Below are positions 13,230 through 13,271 of a stretch of DNA of 13,271 nt, piece by piece; within the stretch, counting starts at the first letter, position 1, and each line of letters opens with the position of its first letter. A program made the translations under genes and the position numbers. Location of the stretch: assembly GCA_016296285.1 (NCBI GenBank), contig JAEDJP010000028.1, positions 1 to 13,271 of the forward strand. The letters are read 5' to 3'. This DNA comes from Bacilli bacterium. Lineage in GTDB: Bacteria > Bacillota_I > Bacilli_A > RFN20 > CAG-826. The notes beneath the pieces were generated by a model. That model saw only the letters and a list, made by a program, of their open reading frames with translations. It was not told where the DNA came from and did no database searches.

Positions 13230-13271
13230 CGATGCAAAGCATCGAGCGAGTGAAAACTCCCCGATAGTCGG
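13230..13271. repeat. Three consecutive short hairpins at the right edge
   Basis: After the terminator come CGATGC-AAA-GCATCG (13230-13244), GAGT-GAAA-ACTC (13248-13259, a GNRA-type loop) and CCGA-TAG-TCGG (13261-13271, at the window end). No gene is visible here. The density of perfect small stems suggests the edge of a structured element or RNA, but the window is too short to identify it. Confidence 0.45.

Overview
The window (13,271 bases, roughly half GC) is an ordinary, densely packed bacterial chromosome segment. It holds fourteen protein genes, no RNA genes, no mobile elements and no CRISPR array. TGA is used as a stop (ends of glnA, the HI0933-type flavoprotein gene and the second flavoprotein gene) and TGG encodes Trp, so the code is standard. 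A class III (oxygen-sensitive) ribonucleotide reductase, a GSI-alpha glutamine synthetase with the Bacillus-type feedback arginine, COG2509/HI0933 flavoproteins and GGAGG ribosome binding sites point to an anaerobic member of Bacillota. An uncultured gut Bacilli-like lineage is plausible, but that is inference only.

Layout, left to right: (1) 1-2331, minus strand: the 5' half of nrdD, a 360-base intergenic stretch, and a CvpA-family membrane protein. (2) 2332-4407, plus strand: mscL with an unusually long loop and an acidic tail, a strong terminator, then a tyrosine-phosphatase/NUDIX fusion. (3) 4394-5344, minus: an alpha/beta hydrolase. (4) 5414-6273, plus: a small DUF2188-like protein, two tandem hairpins, and a GtrA-like four-helix membrane protein. 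(5) 6270-6758, minus: a small P-loop kinase, divergent from (6) a DtxR/MntR-type regulator (6839-7255, plus). (7) 7219-7854, minus: a protein I do not recognise. (8) 8006-13172, plus: glnA with its own terminator, two overlapping flavoprotein genes, and an eight-helix membrane protein with its own promoter and terminator.

Strand switches are frequent. All three convergent pairs overlap at their stop codons (14, 4 and 37 bp) with no room for a terminator between them. About half the genes have a good Shine-Dalgarno sequence. The others (the CvpA-like, phosphatase-NUDIX, hydrolase, GtrA-like, unrecognised-protein and probably DtxR-like and kinase genes) have none, and several carry a -10-like hexamer 6-7 bases before the ATG, which suggests leaderless transcripts.

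I see no single multi-gene system here. The most noteworthy items are the phosphatase-NUDIX fusion, the extended MscL, the mixed iron/manganese-type ligand set in the DtxR-like regulator, the coupled flavoprotein pair, and the leaderless-start pattern.
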